Source: Thermomonas sp. (lineage in GTDB: Bacteria; Pseudomonadota; Gammaproteobacteria; Xanthomonadales; Xanthomonadaceae). Taken from it: a DNA stretch of 39,124 nt. The DNA is taken from positions 1 through 39,124 of the forward strand of contig NZ_JAMQHN010000164.1 in the NCBI RefSeq assembly GCF_025993755.1, given 5' to 3'. Each line of letters begins with the position of its first letter. Within the stretch, counting starts at the first letter, position 1. Of this stretch, positions 28,102 to 37,453 are shown in pieces. The notes below the pieces were generated by a model. The model saw only the letters and a program-made list of their open reading frames with translations, made no database searches and was not told where the DNA came from. Made by a program: the position numbers and the translations under genes.

Positions 28102-28872
28102 ATGGGCGGCAGCGACGATTCCCTGCGACTGTTTCGCACCGCGCCCCATCCGTGCGGCTACTTTCCCGAGCGGGAGGCGCGCGACCTGGTGCTCGACCAG
28201 CGCGACCCGCGCCTGCCGCTGTATTACCCGATGGCCCTGGACTGGGGTTTCCGCCGCTCCGGCGACATCCTCTACCGACCCAGCTGCAACGGTTGCCGCG
28301 CCTGCGTTGCGGTCCGCATTCCCGTCGAACGGTTCCGGCCCGACCGCAGCCAGCGACGCTGCCTGAGCCGCAATGCGGACATCGAATCCCGGATCGTCCC
28401 ACCCGAACTGAACGAGGAGCGTCTGGCCCTGTACCAGCGCTACCTCGGCGCACGCCATGCGGGCGGCGGCATGGATGGCCACGGTGCCCACGAGTTCGAA
28501 CAGTTCCTGATCGGAAGCTGGAACGAAGGCCGCTTCCTTGAGCTGCGCGAGCGCGGCAACCACCGGCTGCTGGGCGTAGCCGTCACCGATCTCGTCCCTG
28601 GCGCGCTGTCGGCGGTCTATACCTTCTACGATCCGGACGCCGCGGATCGCGGCCTGGGCACGCTGGGCGTCCTGCGCCAGATCGAATGGGCGCACCGCGA
28701 CGGCCGGGCGCACCTGTACCTCGGCTACTGGATCGCCGGGCATCCGAAGATGGACTACAAGCGCCGGTTCCAGCCGCTGGAGCGTTTCGACGGCCGCGGC
28801 TGGCGACCGTGGACGGACGACGATGGCGCGCCGCGCGAACCAACGCAGGACGGGCAGGCCGGCGCTGGATGA
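28102..28872 (+). CDS. bpt: Aspartate/glutamate leucyltransferase (N-end rule), Bpt
   Basis: A 256-residue aminoacyl-tRNA-protein transferase that adds leucine to N-terminal Asp or Glu, marking proteins for ClpS/ClpAP decay. The N-terminal ATE domain has Cys18 in [10 protein letters not shown] and the cluster SCNGCRACV (Cys62, 65, 68). The C-terminal GNAT-like domain has AVYTFYDPD and [21 protein letters not shown], the family hallmark. Length is normal with a short disordered end. It reads alone and converges with the gene at 28909. Confidence 0.93.
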   Translation: MGGSDDSLRLFRTAPHPCGYFPEREARDLVLDQRDPRLPLYYPMALDWGFRRSGDILYRPSCNGCRACVAVRIPVERFRPDRSQRRCLSRNADIESRIVPPELNEERLALYQRYLGARHAGGGMDGHGAHEFEQFLIGSWNEGRFLELRERGNHRLLGVAVTDLVPGALSAVYTFYDPDAADRGLGTLGVLRQIEWAHRDGRAHLYLGYWIAGHPKMDYKRRFQPLERFDGRGWRPWTDDDGAPREPTQDGQAGAG

Positions 28873-28908
28873 AGCCGCGCGCCGCCTGGCCCGCCGTCGG
28901 GGTACGGC

Positions 28909-29280
28909 CTACGGCGTAGGCAACGCCGGCGGCTGGCCACCCACGTCCGCCGCCGGTGCGTCCGGCGCGGGTTCCACGGTCTCCTTGATTCCCGCGGCGA
29001 CCGACTTGGCGCGGTCGTAGAACCCGAACTCGGCGTCGGCGCGGGCGGATACGATCATCCGCACCATGTTCCCGGGAACCATCAGTTCCAGTTCGACAGT
29101 GCGTCCGTCCGGCGCCCGCCCTTCCAGCGTCATCTCGACGAAGGCGCCGCCGGTATCGACTTCGCGACAGGGCACGAACGGCCCCGCCGGCCCCAGTTGC
29201 AGATACGGCTTGATGCCGTCGCCCAGCGCTTCGAGCGCCTGGGGGAAAAAGAACACCGCAAACCCGGATGATTCAGCCAT
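28909..29280 (-). CDS. Hypothetical protein
   Basis: A 123-residue soluble protein beginning MAESSGFAVFFF, with alternating strands and helices to about residue 100 and a Pro/Ala-rich end. I do not recognise the family. The ATG at 29280 has AGGATGGGGA just before it; the longer upstream reading is not supported. It diverges from the lipoprotein gene at 29369 and converges with bpt. Confidence 0.65.
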   Translation of the reverse strand: MAESSGFAVFFFPQALEALGDGIKPYLQLGPAGPFVPCREVDTGGAFVEMTLEGRAPDGRTVELELMVPGNMVRMIVSARADAEFGFYDRAKSVAAGIKETVEPAPDAPAADVGGQPPALPTP

Positions 29281-29368
29281 TCCCCATCCTCGCACACGTG
29301 GCGAATCGCGGCCAGCCTTTGCGTGAGCCACACTACGCGGCGACGCCCGCGCATGCGATCCTTGCACC

Positions 29369-30283
29369 ATGCCAAGGCGCCCGCTGCTCTCCGGTTTGAT
29401 CGTTGCCGCCATGACGCTTCTGGTCGCGGGCTGCTCGGCGCCCAGCCTGCCGTTTGACCGGTTGGCCGGGCTGGTGACCAACCGCCAGCTCGACGAAATC
29501 AGCGGGCTGGCGGCTTCGCACGCCCATGAGGATGTCCTGTGGGCGCACAACGACAGCGGCAACCCGGCGCGGCTGTACGCCATCAGCCGGCGCGGGCGGC
29601 TGCTGGCCCGCTATGACGTGGTGGGCGCCAGGAACATCGATTGGGAAGACATCGCCAGCTTCGAGCTGGACGGCCACCACTACCTGCTGCTGGCCGACAC
29701 CGGCGACAACGGCGGACGCAGGCGCGACTTCGTTCTGTATCTGTTCGAAGAGCCGGCCAAGCTCGAAAACGGCAGCCTGCGCCCGCTCTGGAGCCTCCAC
29801 GCCCGCTGGCCGGACGGCGGCGCGCGCGACTGCGAGGCGGTGGCGGTCGACCCCGGACTGCGCCAGATCCTGATGATCTCGAAAAAGCGGGTGCCGCCGG
29901 AACTGTTCACCCTGCCGCTGGCCGATCCGCACGGTGCGGTGCTGGAAGCGCGGCGGGTCGGGCGCCTGGTGGGCGTGCCGCAGGCCAGCCAGGAGTTGCG
30001 GCGCAAGGATCCCGGTCTGGCCGCCCTGTTTTCGCAGGTGACCGCGGCCGACATTTCCCCGGACCGCGCGACGCTGGCGGTGCTGACCTACGGCAGCGTG
30101 CTGTTCTACCGCCGCGCGCCGAACGAGGACTGGGCGGACGCCGTTTCCCACCCGCCCGAAGCGCACGATGTGCCACCGATCCCGCAGGCCGAGGCGCTGA
30201 CCTGGAGCGCCGGCGGCGCCGGTCTGTACGCCACCGGCGAGTTCAGTCCGGCGCCGATCTTCTACCTGGTTCCCCAGCAATGA
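29369..30283 (+). CDS. Lipoprotein with beta-propeller-like repeats
   Basis: A 304-residue lipoprotein: the signal peptide ends LLVAGC with lipidated Cys22 and Ser at +2. The mature chain has repeated WAHNDSGNPARLYAI, LLLADTGDN and DCEAVAVDP segments, a pattern of propeller blades with Asp-rich turns, similar to the phytase-like/SdiA-regulated propeller folds. No catalytic residues can be named. Likely at the inner face of the outer membrane. Confidence 0.72.
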   Translation: MPRRPLLSGLIVAAMTLLVAGCSAPSLPFDRLAGLVTNRQLDEISGLAASHAHEDVLWAHNDSGNPARLYAISRRGRLLARYDVVGARNIDWEDIASFELDGHHYLLLADTGDNGGRRRDFVLYLFEEPAKLENGSLRPLWSLHARWPDGGARDCEAVAVDPGLRQILMISKKRVPPELFTLPLADPHGAVLEARRVGRLVGVPQASQELRRKDPGLAALFSQVTAADISPDRATLAVLTYGSVLFYRRAPNEDWADAVSHPPEAHDVPPIPQAEALTWSAGGAGLYATGEFSPAPIFYLVPQQ

Positions 30284-30310
30284 ACGAAACCTGACTGACT
30301 CGAGCTGGGC

Positions 30311-30340
30311 TTGCGTTTTTTGATATCATTATGATATCTT
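30311..30340 (+). promoter_or_regulatory. Promoter and 17-bp palindromic operator of the SPFH operon
   Basis: TTGCGT (30311-30316) and TATCTT (30335-30340), 18 bases apart, form a promoter. GATATCATTATGATATC (30322-30338) is a perfect 17-bp palindrome around a central T, filling the spacer and overlapping the -10. A bound protein would block polymerase. The second gene of the operon encodes a ribbon-helix-helix protein, the natural candidate to bind it. Confidence 0.6.
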
Positions 30341-30378
30341 TTAGTCGCAATGTTCCATCGCACCCTTCGAGGCCCGTC

Positions 30379-31266
30379 ATGAAAGAATCCGAGCGCTACT
30401 CCTTCCCCGGCATCCCGTTCCTGATCTTCATCCTGCTGCTGGCGTTCATGGGCGGCTGGATGTTCTTCACCGGCCTTGGCCCGAACCACGATGACGGCAG
30501 CGGTCCCGTATCACTGTCCATGCTGCTGACCGGCCTGCTGGTCTGCGGCCTTGCCCTTATCAGCCTGACCGGGCTGTACAAGGTCGAGCCCAACCAGGCC
30601 GCGGTGCTGAGCCTGTTCGGCAAGTACGTGGGCACCGTCAAGCACGACGGCCTGCGCTGGAACAACCCGTTCTTCGCCAAGAAGAAGGTGTCGCTGCGCG
30701 TGCGCAACTTCGAGTCCGGCAAGCTCAAGGTCAACGAGCTGGAAGGCAGCCCGATCGAGATCGCTTCCGTGATCGTCTGGCAGGTGATGGACAGCGCCGA
30801 GGCAGTCTACAACGTGGACGACTACGAAAGCTTCGTCCACATCCAGTCCGAGTCGGCGCTGCGGGCGATGGCCACCAGCTATCCCTACGACCAGCACGAG
30901 GACGGCCAGCTGTCGCTGCGCAGCCACGCCGCCGAGATCAGCCAGCACCTGAAGGAAGAACTGCAGGAACGCCTCACCGACGCCGGTGTCGAGGTCATCG
31001 ACGCCCGCATCAGCCACCTCGCCTATGCTCCGGAAATCGCCCAGGCGATGCTGCAGCGGCAGCAGGCCAACGCCATCATCGCCGCCCGCACCCGGATCGT
31101 CGCCGGTGCGGTCGGCATGGTCGAGATGGCGCTGAGCGAACTGAAGAAGAACGCCGTCGTCGAACTGGACGAGGAGCGCAAGGCGCAGATGGTCAGCAAC
31201 CTGCTGGTGGTGCTGTGCGGCGAGCGCGCGACCCAGCCGATCGTCAATACCGGCTCGCTGTACTGA
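30379..31266 (+). CDS. SPFH/band-7 membrane protein
   Basis: A 295-residue inner-membrane protein with two N-terminal membrane helices (about 12-31 and 44-66), then an SPFH domain (67-215, starting [20 protein letters not shown] and including [13 protein letters not shown] and a [11 protein letters not shown] end) and a helical, Ala/Gln-rich coiled-coil tail to 295. The family builds large membrane-bound oligomers or lipid microdomain scaffolds. The ATG at 30379 is chosen: GAGG lies before it, and the ATG at 30331 is inside the palindromic operator. The ribbon-helix-helix gene starts three bases after its stop. Confidence 0.92.
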   Translation: MKESERYSFPGIPFLIFILLLAFMGGWMFFTGLGPNHDDGSGPVSLSMLLTGLLVCGLALISLTGLYKVEPNQAAVLSLFGKYVGTVKHDGLRWNNPFFAKKKVSLRVRNFESGKLKVNELEGSPIEIASVIVWQVMDSAEAVYNVDDYESFVHIQSESALRAMATSYPYDQHEDGQLSLRSHAAEISQHLKEELQERLTDAGVEVIDARISHLAYAPEIAQAMLQRQQANAIIAARTRIVAGAVGMVEMALSELKKNAVVELDEERKAQMVSNLLVVLCGERATQPIVNTGSLY

Positions 31267-31269
31267 GCC

Positions 31270-31449
31270 ATGGCGGAAAAGAAGGCCTATCCGCTGCGCA
31301 TCAATGCCGAAGTTCTGGCGGCGGCACAGCGCTGGGCCGACGACGAGCTGCGCAGCCTCAACGCACAGATCGAATACGTGCTGCGCGACGCGCTGCGCAA
31401 GGCCGGACGATTGCCTGCGCCCAAACAAAAATCGAAGGATGAAGCATGA
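31270..31449 (+). CDS. Arc-like ribbon-helix-helix DNA-binding protein
   Basis: A 59-residue protein with the ribbon-helix-helix layout: a strand ([11 protein letters not shown], residues 5-15) that would enter the DNA major groove, then two helices ([15 protein letters not shown] and [15 protein letters not shown]), and a basic tail. Such proteins bind palindromes as dimers of dimers and often repress their own operon. It is three bases after the SPFH gene and overlaps the DUF4177 gene by four bases (ATGA, 31446-31449). No toxin-like partner is adjacent. Confidence 0.85.
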   Translation: MAEKKAYPLRINAEVLAAAQRWADDELRSLNAQIEYVLRDALRKAGRLPAPKQKSKDEA

Positions 31450-31628
31450 GCCGGAACTGGAAATACCTGGTGGTGGAAGTAAAAACCGGTCTGATGGGCG
31501 GCTTCAAGCATGAGGCACTCCAGGAAGAACTCGACAAGCAGGGCCGCAACGGCTGGGAGCTGGTCAATGTCGTCCACGCCACGCCCACCGTGTCCTCCCC
31601 CACCCTCATCTTCAAGAAGGAAGCTTGA
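31446..31628 (+). CDS. DUF4177 domain protein
   Basis: A 60-residue single-domain protein, [13 protein letters not shown]… with NGWELVNVV and a C-terminal LIFKK strand, which is the DUF4177 pattern: a small beta-sheet fold with the NGWELV signature. No biochemical role is known. Its start overlaps the ribbon-helix-helix stop and the next gene begins one base after its own stop, so translation is coupled. Confidence 0.87.
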   Translation: MSRNWKYLVVEVKTGLMGGFKHEALQEELDKQGRNGWELVNVVHATPTVSSPTLIFKKEA

Positions 31629-31629
31629 C

Positions 31630-32946
31630 ATGCGCCATGCAACTCTTGCCGTACTGCTGACCGCCTGCCTTGCCGCCACCGGCGGCGCGTGGGCGCAAGA
31701 CGCCGCCACGCCCGAAGCGGTCGCCCGACAAGCACTGAATCATCTCGACGCCGGCGAATACGCGCAGGTCGAACGACTGTTCGGCGCGCAGATGGCGGCA
31801 GCGGTTCCGGAGGACAAGCTCAAGGCAGTTTGGGAATCGCTGCCGGGGATGGCCGGTGCCGCCACCGGACGCGGTGACGCCGAAGTGTCCACACAGGGCG
31901 ACGCGACGCTGGTGCAGATTCCGCTGCATTTCGAGAAGGCCGAACTGATCGCCAGGTTCGCTTTCGACGGCGACGGCAGGATCGTCGGCTTCCTGATCCA
32001 GCCCGCGCCCGCAGCCGATGCCGCGCCCACCGTCGCCGCCGATGCGCCATTCACCGAGCGCGACATCACCGTTGACGAAGGCGATCACGCCCTGCCCGGC
32101 ACGTTGGCAATGCCCAAGGGCGACGGGCCGTTCCCGGCGGTGGTGCTGGTCCACGGCTCCGGGCCACAGGACCGCAACGAAACCATCGGCCCCAACCGAC
32201 CCTTCCTCGACATCGCGCGTGGTCTGGCCGCGCAGGGTATCGCCGTGTTGCGCTACGACAAGCGCACCAAGGTCCGCCCGCAGGATTTCGCAAGCGGCAA
32301 TTTCACCATCGACGACGAAACCATCAACGACGCCGTGCTGGCTGTCGATGCGCTGCGCAAGACCGAGGGGATCGACCCGAATCGCGTGTTCGTACTCGGC
32401 CACAGCCAGGGCGGGATGCTGGCGCCGCGGATCGCCGCCATCTCCGGCCATGTCGATGGACTGATCCTGATGGCCGCGCCGTCGCGGCCGCTGCTGGACA
32501 TCGTGGTCGAACAGACCCGCCGGCTGGCCGCGCTCAACGACGGCAAGATCGACGATGCCGAACGCGCCGCGATCAACGCGCTGGCCGAGCAGGTTCGGAT
32601 GACCCGCGACCCGCAGACCGCCGCCGACGCCAGGACCGTCCTCGGCCAGCCCGTCGGCTATTGGCGCAGCGTCGATGCCGTCAATCCGGTGGCGGAGGCC
32701 GAGCAGGTCAAGCTGCCGATGCTGGTGCTGCAGGGCGCGCGCGACATCCAGGTCGTCGACGCCGACTGGCAGGGCTGGAAGGAGGCCTTCCACGACGATC
32801 CCAAGGCGACGTTCAAGCTCTACGAGCCGCTCAACCACCTCGGCATCGCCGGCGAGGGCGAAGGCTCGCTGGCCGAGTACCAGCAACCAGGCCACGTCGA
32901 TGCAAAATTGATCAATGACGTCGCCGCATGGATCAAGGCGCACTGA
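31630..32946 (+). CDS. Secreted DUF3887/alpha-beta hydrolase fusion
   Basis: A 438-residue exported enzyme: signal peptide 1-22 (ending AWA-Q), DUF3887-like helical/sheet domain (about 26-125), Ala/Pro linker, and an alpha/beta hydrolase (145-438) of the dienelactone/dipeptidyl-like type. The HGSGPQDRN motif (175-183) is the oxyanion region; GHSQGG (257-262) holds Ser259; the His is in LNHLGIAGEG. The family is often fused in this order and predicted to act on peptides or esters in the periplasm. AAGGAAG before the ATG sets the start at 31630. Confidence 0.9.
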   Translation: MRHATLAVLLTACLAATGGAWAQDAATPEAVARQALNHLDAGEYAQVERLFGAQMAAAVPEDKLKAVWESLPGMAGAATGRGDAEVSTQGDATLVQIPLHFEKAELIARFAFDGDGRIVGFLIQPAPAADAAPTVAADAPFTERDITVDEGDHALPGTLAMPKGDGPFPAVVLVHGSGPQDRNETIGPNRPFLDIARGLAAQGIAVLRYDKRTKVRPQDFASGNFTIDDETINDAVLAVDALRKTEGIDPNRVFVLGHSQGGMLAPRIAAISGHVDGLILMAAPSRPLLDIVVEQTRRLAALNDGKIDDAERAAINALAEQVRMTRDPQTAADARTVLGQPVGYWRSVDAVNPVAEAEQVKLPMLVLQGARDIQVVDADWQGWKEAFHDDPKATFKLYEPLNHLGIAGEGEGSLAEYQQPGHVDAKLINDVAAWIKAH

Positions 32947-32960
32947 GGGGCAGGTTGAAC

Positions 32961-33500
32961 ATGGCGAACGAAATGCGCAGGTTCGAACCGGCACCGCTGC
33001 AAGCGATCTCGCTCTGGTCGGCAGTACTGCTCCTCGGCGTGCTGCCGATCATCATCGCGATTGCCGTGCTCGTGCTTCCGCAATCGCACCCCATGCCGAG
33101 GGTTCCGGCGCCGACCGTCCCGGCCTTGATCGTCGTTCTCTGCGGCGGCTCGTTGCTGTTCCTCAAACGCCGCCGGGTCGAACTGCGTGATGGCATGCTC
33201 GTGGTCGCAGCCACGATCTACACGAAGAAATTGCCGGTGGCCGCGCTCGATCTCGACCGCGCAAGGATCGCCAACCTCGATGAGCACACCGACTACCGGC
33301 CCTGGATCAAGACCAACGGTTACGCCCTGCCCGGCTTCCAGGCCGGGCATTTCCGCCTGCGCAACAAAAGCAAGGCGTTCTGCCTGCTCACCCAGCGCGA
33401 ACGCACGCTGATTCTTCCGCTGCGCGACGGAAGCTTCGTCCTGCTCAGTCTCGAACGTCCCCAGGCCTTGCTGGACACATTGCGCACGCCCTCGGCCTGA
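32961..33500 (+). CDS. Two-helix membrane protein with PH-like domain
   Basis: A 179-residue protein with two membrane helices (about 17-40 and 54-68) and a C-terminal strand-rich domain (70-179; VELRDGMLVVAATIYTKKLP, then FRLRNKSKAFCLLTQ, LILPLRDGSFVLLS) resembling the bacterial PH fold. The ATG at 32961 follows an AGG-containing site and lies 14 bases after the hydrolase stop, so it probably ends the SPFH operon. Function unknown. Confidence 0.72.
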   Translation: MANEMRRFEPAPLQAISLWSAVLLLGVLPIIIAIAVLVLPQSHPMPRVPAPTVPALIVVLCGGSLLFLKRRRVELRDGMLVVAATIYTKKLPVAALDLDRARIANLDEHTDYRPWIKTNGYALPGFQAGHFRLRNKSKAFCLLTQRERTLILPLRDGSFVLLSLERPQALLDTLRTPSA

Positions 33501-33519
33501 CGCCGGAGCGGCAACGTCC

Positions 33520-33525
33520 TATCCT
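33520..33525 (+). promoter_or_regulatory. -10 box six bases before the VanY-type gene
   Basis: TATCCT fits TAnnnT and ends six bases before the ATG at 33532; there is no ribosome site between, as expected for a leaderless mRNA. Confidence 0.35.
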
Positions 33526-33531
33526 TGCCCG

Positions 33532-34344
33532 ATGCGCCACGGCCCGGTCCCACTCCAATCGTTCCTGGTCAACACGCCCGAGGTCGAGCTGTGGCCCGCC
33601 GGCACCCTGCGCGCACGCAGCAACTCCCACGCGCGCCTGCTGGCGCGGGCGCGCTGCGTGCTGCGGCGCAAACGCGATGGTCAGTACCTTGCGGCAGAAG
33701 CCGACGGCGGCCTGCAGCCGCTGGTGCCGAATCTTGCGCAACAGCCGGGCCTAGCCGAAGCAAGGCACGCGATGGTTGCGTTCCACGCACCACGCCGCGC
33801 CGGCATCGACCCGGCCGGAACGCTGCCGCTGCACCGACTGGAACAACGTCTGCACGCGCTGGGACTCGACGCCGATGCCTACGCGACGCGCACCGGGCTG
33901 GCCCTGGTTCCAGAACCCGAGCGGCTGGCCTTCGCCGGCTTCGACCGCTGGCGGCGCGCGCTGTGGCTGCGTCTTGATGCCGCCCGCGCGTGGCTGCGGA
34001 TGCGCGATGCCGCGCTGGCCGACGGCATCGTGCTGGAGGCGATCTCCGGCTACCGCAGCCACGACTACCAGCTGGGCATTTTCGAACGCAAGCTGGCGCG
34101 TGGTCTCACCGTCCCCGACATCCTCGCCGTCAACGCCGCGCCGGGATTCTCCGAACATCACTCGGGGCAGGCGCTGGACATCGGCACTCCCGACGAGCCG
34201 CCCGCCGAGGAATCCTTCGAGGCGACGTCCGCATTCGCGTGGCTGCAAGCCCGTGCGCCGGAGTTCGGCTTCCGCATGAGCTACCCGCGCGACAATCCGC
34301 ACGGCATCGTCTACGAGCCGTGGCACTGGCGGTTCCACGGCTGA
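33532..34344 (+). CDS. M15B family D-alanyl-D-alanine carboxypeptidase (VanY-like)
   Basis: A 270-residue zinc peptidase. GYRSHDYQ (173-180), the zinc motif SEHHSGQALD (207-216; His209 and Asp216), and YEPWHWRF (261-268; Glu262 base, His265 ligand) are all intact. It would remove D-Ala from peptidoglycan peptides. About 80 extra residues precede the catalytic part, and no signal peptide is seen, so location is unclear; a cytoplasmic recycling role is possible. It converges with pilZ after 14 bases. Confidence 0.88.
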   Translation: MRHGPVPLQSFLVNTPEVELWPAGTLRARSNSHARLLARARCVLRRKRDGQYLAAEADGGLQPLVPNLAQQPGLAEARHAMVAFHAPRRAGIDPAGTLPLHRLEQRLHALGLDADAYATRTGLALVPEPERLAFAGFDRWRRALWLRLDAARAWLRMRDAALADGIVLEAISGYRSHDYQLGIFERKLARGLTVPDILAVNAAPGFSEHHSGQALDIGTPDEPPAEESFEATSAFAWLQARAPEFGFRMSYPRDNPHGIVYEPWHWRFHG

Positions 34345-34358
34345 CGCCAATCCGCTCC

Positions 34359-34718
34359 CTACATCGTCTGCGTCGGCTGCTCGGCGTTGAGGGTGCCGGC
34401 AAGGTTGGTCTCGATCTTGCCGCGAACGGACTCGCCGTCGGGCGTGTCGGCGAACTGCACGCCGATGCCGGCGGCACGATTGCCCTGGGAGCCGGTCGGC
34501 GTCACCCAGGCGACCTTGCCGGCCACGGGCAGGCGCTCCGTGGAATCCGGCAGCGTCAGCAGCAGGAACACCTCGTCGCCGAGAAAATAGCGGCGGGTGG
34601 TCGGCACGAACACGCCGCCGTTCTTCAGGAACGGCATATAGGCGTTGTACAGCGTCGGTTTGTCCTTGATCACCAGCGACAGGATGCCCTGCCGCGCTCC
34701 ACCCGTGGGTCCTGCCAT
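34359..34718 (-). CDS. pilZ: PilZ domain protein (type IV pilus assembly)
   Basis: A 119-residue PilZ protein. It belongs to the original Pseudomonas/Xanthomonas PilZ type (GILSLVIKDKPTLYNAYMPF, NGGVFVPT, GDEVFLLL), which lacks the RxxxR and D/NxSxxG motifs of cyclic-di-GMP-binding PilZ domains; neither motif is present here. The family role is in type IV pilus formation through protein contacts. The ATG at 34718 has AAGGTG before it and follows the holB stop by ten bases, the usual gene order. Confidence 0.9.
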   Translation of the reverse strand: MAGPTGGARQGILSLVIKDKPTLYNAYMPFLKNGGVFVPTTRRYFLGDEVFLLLTLPDSTERLPVAGKVAWVTPTGSQGNRAAGIGVQFADTPDGESVRGKIETNLAGTLNAEQPTQTM

Positions 34719-34728
34719 CACTGCACCT

Positions 34729-35748
34729 TCATCGCTTGACGGTTGTTGCGCGCCACGCCAGCAGCGCTTCGTGGATCGCGAGTTCGGCGCGCACCTGCGT
34801 GCGCAGCAGGTCGCGGGCACGATTGGCGGCATCGAAACGCCCCATCAGCGTGCGGTCTGCGGGCGATCCGGTCAAGTCCGCCGCGTGCGACCGGGCCAGT
34901 TCGGCCAGATGCCACAGCCGTTCTTCCGCCCGACCTTCGGCCAGCCAACGTTGCGCCACCGCGTCGGGTTCGGCACGCGCCTGCTCCAGGGCCCGCGCAT
35001 CGGCCAGCACCTCGCGGCGCAGCGCCATGCCGCCGTCGCGCAGCCAGGCATCGGCCAGGCCCGGATGGCCGCGCGTCGCGTCCAGCGCATCGGCCGCAGC
35101 GTCGGCGGGATGGCCACATTGGCACAGCCAGTCCAGCGCTTCGTCATGCGGCGGCAAGCGCAGTTCCAGCCGCTGGCAACGGCTGCGGATGGTCGCCGGC
35201 AGTCGCGCGGGATTGTCCGCAAGCAGCCACAGGAAACGCCCCGGCTGAGGCTCCTCCAGGGTCTTGAGCACGGCGTTCCAGGCCGACCAGTTGACGGCAG
35301 AGGCGGGATCGAGGATGGCCACCTGGGCGCCGCCGAGTTGCGCGGTCAGCGTCAGCGCATCCGACAGGGCGCGAACCTGATCGATCACGATTTCGGTGCG
35401 CGGCTTGCCGGTCCTGGGATGAATCTCGTAGCCGAGAAAATACAGGTCGGGATGCGCGCTATGGCCCCATGGGTGCGACGGACTGCCGTCCGGGCGAATT
35501 TCCAGCGTCTCCATCTGCGCCCGCGAAGCGAACAGTTGACAGCTTTTGCAACGCCCGCAGGCCGCGCCGTCCGCCTCCGGAGCGGCGCACAGAACGCGTC
35601 GGGCGAGGGTTTCCGCCAGCAGGCGCTTGCCGATCCGCGGCGGCCCGACGATCAGGGTGGCATGGCCGAATTGCCCGGCGTCCAGCGCCGAGCACGCCTG
35701 ATCGAAGGTGCGCTGCTGCCACGGGGCGAGCGGCGGCAGCGGATTCAC
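34729..35748 (-). CDS. holB: DNA polymerase III delta' subunit HolB
   Basis: A 339-residue clamp-loader subunit. The P-loop is GPPRIGKR (35-42), and Cys54 with CGRCKSC (64-70) forms the zinc site of delta'. LKTLEEP, at the sensor region, and SRCQRLEL follow. It helps load the beta clamp during replication. The start is a GTG at 35748, overlapping the tmk stop as GTGA, with AGGAGG about five bases before it; this strong site compensates for the weak codon. Confidence 0.94.
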   Translation of the reverse strand: MNPLPPLAPWQQRTFDQACSALDAGQFGHATLIVGPPRIGKRLLAETLARRVLCAAPEADGAACGRCKSCQLFASRAQMETLEIRPDGSPSHPWGHSAHPDLYFLGYEIHPRTGKPRTEIVIDQVRALSDALTLTAQLGGAQVAILDPASAVNWSAWNAVLKTLEEPQPGRFLWLLADNPARLPATIRSRCQRLELRLPPHDEALDWLCQCGHPADAAADALDATRGHPGLADAWLRDGGMALRREVLADARALEQARAEPDAVAQRWLAEGRAEERLWHLAELARSHAADLTGSPADRTLMGRFDAANRARDLLRTQVRAELAIHEALLAWRATTVKR

Positions 35749-36404
35749 GCCAGCCTCCTGCGGTAATCCGCCAGCGCTGCCAGTGCGGCCGTGGCGACCT
35801 GTTCGGGGCCCTGGCTGGCGTCGAGCACCCGAAACCGCCCGGAGTCGCGCGCGGCGCGCTCACGGAAGCCTGCGCGCACGCGCTCGAAGAAACCGTCGCG
35901 CTCGGATTCGATCCGGTCCGGCACCGCCTCGCCCAGCAGGTCGCGCCCACGGGTGCGTTCGCGCGCGCGGGCCACGTCCAGGTCCAGCAGCAGGGTCAGC
36001 CCCGGCACGATCCCCACGGCGTGCCGCTCCAGTTCCGCGATGAAGTCAGGATCCAGCCCGCGCGCCGCGCCCTGGTAGGCGTAGCTGGAATCGGTGAAAC
36101 GATCGCTGATCACCCAGGCGCCGCGGTCGAGCGCCGGCAGGATCACCTGCGCCACGTGCTGGGCGCGGGCGGCAAACACCAGCAGCAGTTCCGCGCAGTC
36201 GTCCATCGGCTCGTTGACCTGCGCCAGCAGAAGTTCGCGGATGCGCTCGGCCAGCGGCGTGCCTCCCGGTTCGCGCGTGCAAACCACGTCCTGGCCATCG
36301 GCCAGCAGGGCATCGCGCAGCGCCGCCAGCACCGTGCTCTTGCCGGCGCCCTCGCCGCCTTCCAGGGTCAGCAGGCGCGGCCGGGTTTGCAGCCCGTGGT
36401 TCAC
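35745..36404 (-). CDS. tmk: Thymidylate kinase
   Basis: A 219-residue dTMP kinase (dTMP + ATP to dTDP + ADP). P-loop GGEGAGKST (16-24), [25 protein letters not shown] with the DR(Y/F) motif, and the LID Arg region RTRGRD are in order. The start is a GTG at 36404, inside the mltG stop (GTGA overlap); an in-frame upstream reading to 36878 lies within mltG and is not used. Confidence 0.95.
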   Translation of the reverse strand: MNHGLQTRPRLLTLEGGEGAGKSTVLAALRDALLADGQDVVCTREPGGTPLAERIRELLLAQVNEPMDDCAELLLVFAARAQHVAQVILPALDRGAWVISDRFTDSSYAYQGAARGLDPDFIAELERHAVGIVPGLTLLLDLDVARARERTRGRDLLGEAVPDRIESERDGFFERVRAGFRERAARDSGRFRVLDASQGPEQVATAALAALADYRRRLA

Positions 36405-37453
36405 TTCGGTGCCGCCCCCGCCTGTGCCGCGCTGCGCTGTTCCCGCTGGCGCTGGACGTAGTCGCGCACGGCAGCGTTGTGCCCGCCCAGCGTCGCGCTG
36501 AACACGTGGCGGCCGCTGCCATCGCCGACTGCGACGAAATACAGCGCATCGCCGGGCGCCGGATGGACCGCGGCACGCAGCGCCGCCTTGCCCGGCATCG
36601 CGATGGGCGTGGGCGGAAGCCCATCGCGGGTGTAGGTATTGAACGGGGTATCGGTCTCCAGATCCGCCCGCCGCAGGTTGCCGGCATAGGTCGAGCCCAT
36701 GCCGTAGATCACGGTCGGATCCGTCTGCAGCCGCATGCCCTTTTGCAGGCGGCGCAGGAACACGCCCGCGATCTGCGGGCGCTCGTCGGCGACGCCGGTT
36801 TCCTTTTCGATGATCGAAGCCAGGATCAGCGCCTCGGTGCGATTCTTCAGCGGCAGGTTTTCGGCGCGATCCGCCCATGTCGCATCCAGTTCCCGATCCA
36901 TCGCGGCATACGCGCGCCAGAGGATGTCCAGGTCGGATTCGCCGCGCGTCCAGGCATAGGTTTCGGGCAGGAAGCGTCCTTCCGCCGGCTGCCCCTTCTG
37001 GCCCAGCGCTTCCATCAACGCGGCGTCGTCCATGTCGGCGACTTTCTGTTCGAGCAGAGGCACCTTGCGCAGCGCCGCGCGCAGGTCACGCATGTTCCAG
37101 CCTTCAATGATGGTGAACATGCGACGCTCCACCTTGCCGTCGCGCATGGCCAGAAGCAGCGAACGCGGAGTGGTCTGCGGGTTCAGCGCGTATTCGCCGG
37201 CCTGGATTTTCCCGGCGGCGCCGGTGTCCTTCGCCAACAGCTGCCACAGCAGCCGGTCGCCGGTGGCAACGCCCTGCGCCTGGAGTTTGTCGAGGATCCT
37301 GGGCAGGTTGTCGCCACGCGCCACGACCAGGCTCTCGCCTTCCTGGATGCCCGCCAGCGGCGTCGCGGCGAAGCGGTCGTAGCGCAGCCATGCCCAGCCC
37401 AGCACGACGGCAGAGAGCAGTACCGCCACCAGCAGCGAGTAGCGCATCTTCAT
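36401..37453 (-). CDS. mltG: Endolytic murein transglycosylase MltG
   Basis: A 350-residue YceG-family protein with one N-terminal membrane helix (about 5-23). A LysM-like part precedes the catalytic domain. [12 protein letters not shown] (213-224) carries the catalytic Glu of the family (Glu216/Glu218 pair). [11 protein letters not shown] and [15 protein letters not shown] are family signatures. It cuts glycan strands near the membrane to end their synthesis. The ATG at 37453 overlaps the pabC stop (ATGA); a second ATG at 37447 is two codons later. Confidence 0.95.
   Translation of the reverse strand: MKMRYSLLVAVLLSAVVLGWAWLRYDRFAATPLAGIQEGESLVVARGDNLPRILDKLQAQGVATGDRLLWQLLAKDTGAAGKIQAGEYALNPQTTPRSLLLAMRDGKVERRMFTIIEGWNMRDLRAALRKVPLLEQKVADMDDAALMEALGQKGQPAEGRFLPETYAWTRGESDLDILWRAYAAMDRELDATWADRAENLPLKNRTEALILASIIEKETGVADERPQIAGVFLRRLQKGMRLQTDPTVIYGMGSTYAGNLRRADLETDTPFNTYTRDGLPPTPIAMPGKAALRAAVHPAPGDALYFVAVGDGSGRHVFSATLGGHNAAVRDYVQRQREQRSAAQAGAAPK

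Noticed and set aside
28862-28917. Short reading frame overlapping the bpt stop (ATGA)
   Set aside because: It is only 16 codons, has no ribosome site of its own and no recognisable features.
30331-30378. Upstream ATG for the SPFH gene
   Set aside because: It lies inside the palindromic operator and before the predicted transcription start; the ATG at 30379 has a ribosome site.
31270-31628. Toxin-antitoxin pair (ribbon-helix-helix plus DUF4177)
   Set aside because: DUF4177 has no toxin features and the pair is embedded between an SPFH gene and a secreted hydrolase.
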